Shown piece after piece: positions 60,892-64,000 of a DNA stretch of 64,000 bases (its first letter is position 1; the number at the start of each line of letters is the position of its first letter). The position numbers and the translations under genes were made by a program. The DNA comes from Bacillota bacterium. GTDB taxonomy: Bacteria > Bacillota > Clostridia > Christensenellales > Aristaeellaceae. The stretch covers positions 1 to 64,000 of the forward strand of contig JAEZQK010000105.1 of the NCBI GenBank assembly GCA_023413135.1, given 5' to 3'. The notes beneath the pieces are model-generated. The model saw only the letters and a list, made by a program, of their open reading frames with translations, made no database searches and was not told where the DNA came from.

Positions 60892-62625
60892 TCATGGCTG
60901 GTCCGGCGCAGGCGTATTATCCGGGGTGGGCGCAGGAAGCACATCCGCATACAGCATGTTTTGGGTCTTTACACCCGCAACGCCGTCCGCCGTCAGACCA
61001 TAGTCCTTCTGATAAGCCTTCACGGCTTTTTGCGTGCCGCCGTAATAACCGCCGGTGACGGTACCTAAATAGTAGCCCAGTTCCTTCAGCTTCATTTGCA
61101 GCCAGTACACATCTTCCCCCTTGTCGCCCTTGTTCAGGGTGCGGAAGGGTTGGGGTGGCTGCTGTTTGCTGTCAAACACGGGGGGCGGGGTAGGTTCCGG
61201 GGTGGATTTGGGCAGCATGTTCTTGTAATTCAGCGGCGCGGGTTTCAGCGATTGGGTGAGTTCCGGGTCGGAGGGCAGATCGTTCGTAATCGTGACCACG
61301 GTGCCCTTGCCCGCGTTTTCATAAAGCCACTTGGCATCGGCCACCAATAGCCGGATGCAGCCGTGGGATGCCCGGGTGCCCAACTGCCTGTAAGAATATT
61401 CCGCCAGGTCCATGGTGTTCTTCGTGTTGTAGATCACGGAATGGAATCCGATGCCGTTGACGATGGGAAGCCAGTACTGCACATACACGCCGAACTTCGG
61501 GAACAGCGGAAAGCGGGAACGGCCTGAGCCCAGCTTCCAGCTGCCTATGTCGCTGGGCGTGGCCCTGGTGCCGGTAGAGCAGATCATCTGCCTTACGACC
61601 TTCGTGTACTGATTGTTTTCATCCAGGCCGTAAGCGGTGACCACCTGATTGGTCACGTCCACGGTGATGGCATACGGCACGGGCGTGGGCGCGGGAGTAG
61701 GCCTGGGCGTTGCGCCGGCCTCCAGCGTCTCCTGGTTGTTGAACACCATGTTCCAGGTCTTCTCACCAGTTACGCCATCCGCCGGAAGGCTGTTGGTTTT
61801 CTGGAAGGCGATCACGGCTTCCCTTGTCTCATTCGAGTAGGTGCCGGTGATCTCATCCATGTAATACCCAAGTTCAAAAAGCTTGGCCTGCAAAAGCGTT
61901 ACGTTTTCGCCGCTGGAGCCTCTTTTCAACTGTTTGGTGTAGGCGACCGTAGGAGCCGGGGTGGGCGACGCTTCCCCACCCGCCGGAGTAGCCGTATGGG
62001 TGGCTTGCGGGCTGGGTGTTGGAGCAGGTGTGGCAGGCGGGGTAGGCGTGGCAGATGGGGTGGGCGAGGGCGTTTGGACGGGAGCCGTTGCTGTTTTGGA
62101 CAGCGCACGGCTTGCATCAAACAGCAATTCCTGCGTTTTTACATCTGCCTTACCGGTAATGGCAAGGCTGTTTTTCCGCTGAAAGTCCGATATGGCATAG
62201 TAGGAGCCATCCAGATAATTTCCGCTGACCTTTCCGCTGTAATATTCAAGCTCTATGAGCCGGCTTTGCAGCGCTTTTACATCGTCCCCGGAGTCGCCCT
62301 TTTCAAGGGGACGGTACTTGGCGGCAAACAATATCGTTTGCGTTTGGGCATCGGCAATGCCGTTTGCTTCCAGGCCGAAATCGCGTTGGAAATCACGCAC
62401 GGCCTCATATGTACTTTCCTTGAACAAGCCGTCGGTATCACCGCTGAAGTAATATAGCTCGGCCAGCTGCTTTTGCAAACGGGTAACTTGTTCCCCGCTA
62501 TCACCTATGAGCAGCGCCTGCACCTCGGCTGGTGCCTGCGTGGCCACCGTGCCGCTTTCGGCCAGCGCATAAACCATGCCCAGCAACAGAACACCGATCA
62601 ACATCCAAACAGTGAATCTTTTCAT
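60892..62625 (-). CDS. L,D-transpeptidase with four peptidoglycan-binding domains
   Basis: A 577-residue secreted wall enzyme. Signal peptide (about 1-23, ending VYALAES); two PG_binding_1 domains (about 40-95 and 107-165); a Thr/Pro linker; a third PG_binding_1 domain (about 230-290); the YkuD catalytic domain (about 315-450) with GFHSVIY and TRASHGCIRLLVADAKWLYE (catalytic His and Cys); and a fourth PG_binding_1 domain (about 500-560). The catalytic core is thus framed by wall-binding modules on both sides. RBS GAGG six bases before the ATG. Confidence 0.93.
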   Translation of the reverse strand: MKRFTVWMLIGVLLLGMVYALAESGTVATQAPAEVQALLIGDSGEQVTRLQKQLAELYYFSGDTDGLFKESTYEAVRDFQRDFGLEANGIADAQTQTILFAAKYRPLEKGDSGDDVKALQSRLIELEYYSGKVSGNYLDGSYYAISDFQRKNSLAITGKADVKTQELLFDASRALSKTATAPVQTPSPTPSATPTPPATPAPTPSPQATHTATPAGGEASPTPAPTVAYTKQLKRGSSGENVTLLQAKLFELGYYMDEITGTYSNETREAVIAFQKTNSLPADGVTGEKTWNMVFNNQETLEAGATPRPTPAPTPVPYAITVDVTNQVVTAYGLDENNQYTKVVRQMICSTGTRATPSDIGSWKLGSGRSRFPLFPKFGVYVQYWLPIVNGIGFHSVIYNTKNTMDLAEYSYRQLGTRASHGCIRLLVADAKWLYENAGKGTVVTITNDLPSDPELTQSLKPAPLNYKNMLPKSTPEPTPPPVFDSKQQPPQPFRTLNKGDKGEDVYWLQMKLKELGYYLGTVTGGYYGGTQKAVKAYQKDYGLTADGVAGVKTQNMLYADVLPAPTPDNTPAPDQP

Positions 62626-62879
62626 GGAGCACCTCAGTTACAATGATCATAAGGATCGTGGCTAACATAAAATGAAACGCATCATGCCTGCTTCTGGTTC
62701 CCTTGATGCTATTTGGAATTGTTACCACCTTTGTTATGCCCAATGGTTGGCAGGATTTGCGGTATTTTGCCTGCCAATTAATTGATGTGCTGGCTTATGC
62801 GCTCCTGCAATGGATGCATTCGGTTTTCTGTGAAATACATGGTTCCTGCCCTGCGGCGGAAGATGGAGTAAGCATAGAA
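62626..62879. other. Spacer between the transpeptidase and the Cys-rich gene
   Basis: About 250 bp with no gene I can support. A frame open on the plus strand (62703-62969) has no RBS, crosses the terminator and shows no family resemblance. The transpeptidase promoter must lie here but no consensus pair stands out. Confidence 0.5.
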
Positions 62880-62916
62880 AAGGCGGATAGCCTTAGGATG
62901 CAAAGCTATCCGCCTT
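62880..62916 (-). terminator. Terminator of the Cys-rich protein gene
   Basis: A perfect 12-bp stem AAGGCGGATAGC/GCTATCCGCCTT with a 13-nt loop, 53 nt beyond the stop codon. On the minus strand the stem is followed by TTTTTC, on the plus strand by CTTCAATCTTTT, so it can work both ways. Confidence 0.85.
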
Positions 62917-62969
62917 CTTCAATCTTTTGTACTATTCAAATGTTCTCAGCATATCGCAGGCGGACATGA

Positions 62970-63230
62970 TCAGCAGCAGCATGGGTTCTGGCAGCAGCAG
63001 TCGCAGGGATCTTGGCAGCAACAGTCGCAGGGGTCCTGGCAGCGGCATTTGCAGGGGTCATGGTGGCATTTGCAAGGATCTTTGCAGCAAAAATCCCAGG
63101 GCCAACCCCAAGATGAATAATCATAGGCATCTTCATAATAGGAATCCAGGCCCTGATCCCAATAGGAATCATAGTAAGGGAAACTGATTAGGACCTGGGG
63201 ATAGGAATAGCTGTTATAATACTCATCCAT
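62970..63230 (-). CDS. Small Tyr-rich/Cys-repeat protein with five (D/N)PCxC motifs
   Basis: An 86-residue protein of unknown family. Residues 1-47 hold 11 Tyr and 4 Trp with many acidic residues (such as YYDSYWDQGLDSYYEDAYDY). Residues 48-86 hold 18 Cys in five repeats: DPCKC (51), DPCKC (58), DPCDC (66), DPCDC (74) and NPCCC (82), spaced 7, 8, 8 and 8 residues. No signal peptide. ATG at 63230 follows GGAGG by eight bases; other in-frame ATGs upstream lack an RBS. It is a single-gene unit with its own terminator. Possible roles are metal storage or a cross-linked coat or surface protein; neither is shown by the sequence alone. Confidence 0.75.
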   Translation of the reverse strand: MDEYYNSYSYPQVLISFPYYDSYWDQGLDSYYEDAYDYSSWGWPWDFCCKDPCKCHHDPCKCRCQDPCDCCCQDPCDCCCQNPCCC

Positions 63231-63452
63231 TACGGTTTCCTCCATAAGCAAAATGGGGCCCGTATTAAGTATATGTTATGGATGAGGCGTGGTGTTTAAA
63301 GCCCGGCAGGGCCGGTTTTCATGAGGTCCAGGGGATGGCAGGATATGGGCATATTTGTTCCCGCCATAAAGGGAAAGCCATTGCCTTCATTTCAGGAAGC
63401 TCCCTTCCCGTTTCCGCTCCGCGAAAAATATAAAACATAATTGCGGATAGTC

Positions 63453-63483
63453 TTGACTTGAAGTGAACTCCAGGTGTTATGCT
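63453..63483 (+). promoter_or_regulatory. MerR-type promoter with 19-bp spacer before the flavodoxin gene
   Basis: TTGACT (63453-63458) and TATGCT (63478-63483) are separated by 19 bp, and the spacer carries the dyad CTTGAAGT-GA-ACTCCAGG, close to the ACTTGGAGTTAACTCCAAGT operator of AdhR/NmlR-like MerR regulators. These activators untwist over-long spacers. The leader is about 135 nt. The remainder of the 387-bp gap from 63231 shows no other gene. Confidence 0.75.
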
Positions 63484-63617
63484 GGTGTTGTGGGGTTTCT
63501 TTCTGTATGCCTTTCCGCCGGGAAATACTTTTATAAACGGCATTGCTGCCGTGCAATATGAATCAATGGATTCATGTGCCAGGCTCTGTATCCCTTCATG
63601 GGGGGAGGTAAAAAATC

Positions 63618-64000
63618 ATGCGTTCCCGGTCACCCAAGCGCCTGACCGCCTATTTCTCCAGGGAAGGCGCCAACTATGTGAATGGTAAAATCGTAAATCT
63701 TCCCGTTGGCAATACACAAATAGTGGCGGAGATGGTCCACTCCATCCTTTCATGCGAAATCTTCCGCATCCAGGCAATTTCCGCCTATCCGTCAAATTAT
63801 GACCAGGCCGCGAAAGTGGCGCGGGAGGAGCTTTTTAAAGGCGCAAGACCTGAGATTTTGTCACGTGTACAGGACATGCCGGGGTATGAGGCGATCCTCC
63901 TAGGATATCCCAACTGGTGGGGCATAATGCCGATGGCTGTGTATACGTTCCTTGAGCAGTATGATTTCACCGGAAAAACCATTCTTCCCTTCTGCACCCA
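63618..64000 (+). CDS. Flavodoxin-family protein (partial, runs off the window)
   Basis: The visible 127 residues begin MRSRSPKRLTAYFSREGANY, with a flavodoxin-like strand and phosphate-binding loop (NLPVGNTQIVAEMVHSI, about 28-44), then LLGYPNWWGIMPMAVYTFLE (about 95-114), the aromatic FMN-stacking region of the flavodoxin_4 group, and GKTILPFCT at the edge. It would be an FMN-binding electron carrier or quinone/aldehyde-stress reductase. The ATG follows GGGGGAGG by nine bases. The C-terminal third lies beyond position 64000. The MerR-type promoter upstream suggests stress or electrophile induction. Confidence 0.82.
   Translation, partial: MRSRSPKRLTAYFSREGANYVNGKIVNLPVGNTQIVAEMVHSILSCEIFRIQAISAYPSNYDQAAKVAREELFKGARPEILSRVQDMPGYEAILLGYPNWWGIMPMAVYTFLEQYDFTGKTILPFCT

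Noticed and set aside
62703..62969. Possible 88-residue plus-strand gene
   Set aside because: It crosses a strong bidirectional hairpin, has no RBS and no recognisable features.
63270..63300. Sporulation sigma-K-like -10 (CATAACATA on the minus strand) upstream of the Cys-rich gene
   Set aside because: The -10 pattern fits, but no AC-type -35 lies at the required 16-bp distance, so a sporulation promoter is not supported.

Overview
The window reads as the chromosome of an anaerobic, heterotrophic member of the Bacillota, most likely class Clostridia. The evidence is strong Shine-Dalgarno sites, frequent TTG/GTG starts, sigma-A promoters of the TTGACA/TATAAT type, paired DUF2975/XRE genes, YesN/YtdP-like AraC regulators with Lpl-type sugar transporters, and L,D-transpeptidases with proline/threonine linkers. 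The DNA is GC-moderate to GC-rich except for a clearly AT-rich island at about 55.8-58.2 kb. All three ABC solute-binding proteins end their signal peptides in an Ala-X-Ala-type site with no lipobox cysteine, which is unusual for a monoderm and narrows the lineage. A Christensenellales-like clostridium is a guess only. I saw no rRNA, tRNA or CRISPR array.

Layout. (1) 0-3.8 kb: TRAP transporter permeases, mannonate dehydratase and an FCD-type GntR regulator, a hexuronate operon whose start lies outside the window. (2) 3.9-5.2 kb: DUF2975 membrane protein, XRE regulator and a HEAT-repeat protein. (3) 5.2-18.3 kb: two DeoR regulators, a HAD phosphatase, a 1-phosphofructokinase-like kinase, a sorbose-1-phosphate-reductase-like dehydrogenase, an alkaline-phosphatase-fold phosphodiesterase, a Ugp-like ABC transporter, GDPD and a GpsA-like dehydrogenase. 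Together these look like a system for uptake and breakdown of a glycerophosphodiester or polyol-phosphodiester. (4) 18.4-29 kb: AraC-type membrane sensor-regulator, LplABC-type transporter, MBL-fold hydrolase, ThuA, RpiB, ribokinase and a 377-residue protein I do not recognise.

(5) 29.5-49.3 kb: a roughly 20-kb, single-strand island that begins with a Dpp/Opp peptide transporter and encodes three M19 dipeptidases, three N-acyl-D-amino-acid deacylases, an Asp/Glu/hydantoin-type racemase, a nitroreductase, an M28-like peptidase, an M20 amidohydrolase and a GntR regulator. It reads as a dedicated pathway: import peptides or acyl peptides containing D-residues, cut them, deacylate them and racemise the D-amino acids. 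(6) 49.3-55.5 kb (minus strand): HD protein and a four-gene envelope operon (L,D-transpeptidase, secreted protein, MBOAT acyltransferase, AlgX-like protein). (7) 55.6-58.6 kb: an AT-rich cargo of three unrecognised genes bordered by REP/MITE-like inverted repeats and the decayed 3-prime end of a REP-associated transposase. (8) 58.6-64 kb: cytoplasmic GH3 glycosidase, a second L,D-transpeptidase with four peptidoglycan-binding repeats, a small Tyr-rich/Cys-rich protein with five (D/N)PCxC repeats, and the start of a flavodoxin gene behind a MerR-type promoter.

The best candidates for something not yet described are the D-peptide island, the Cys-repeat protein and the three-gene AT-rich cargo. 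All functions are inferred from reading translated sequence by eye; no database search was possible.
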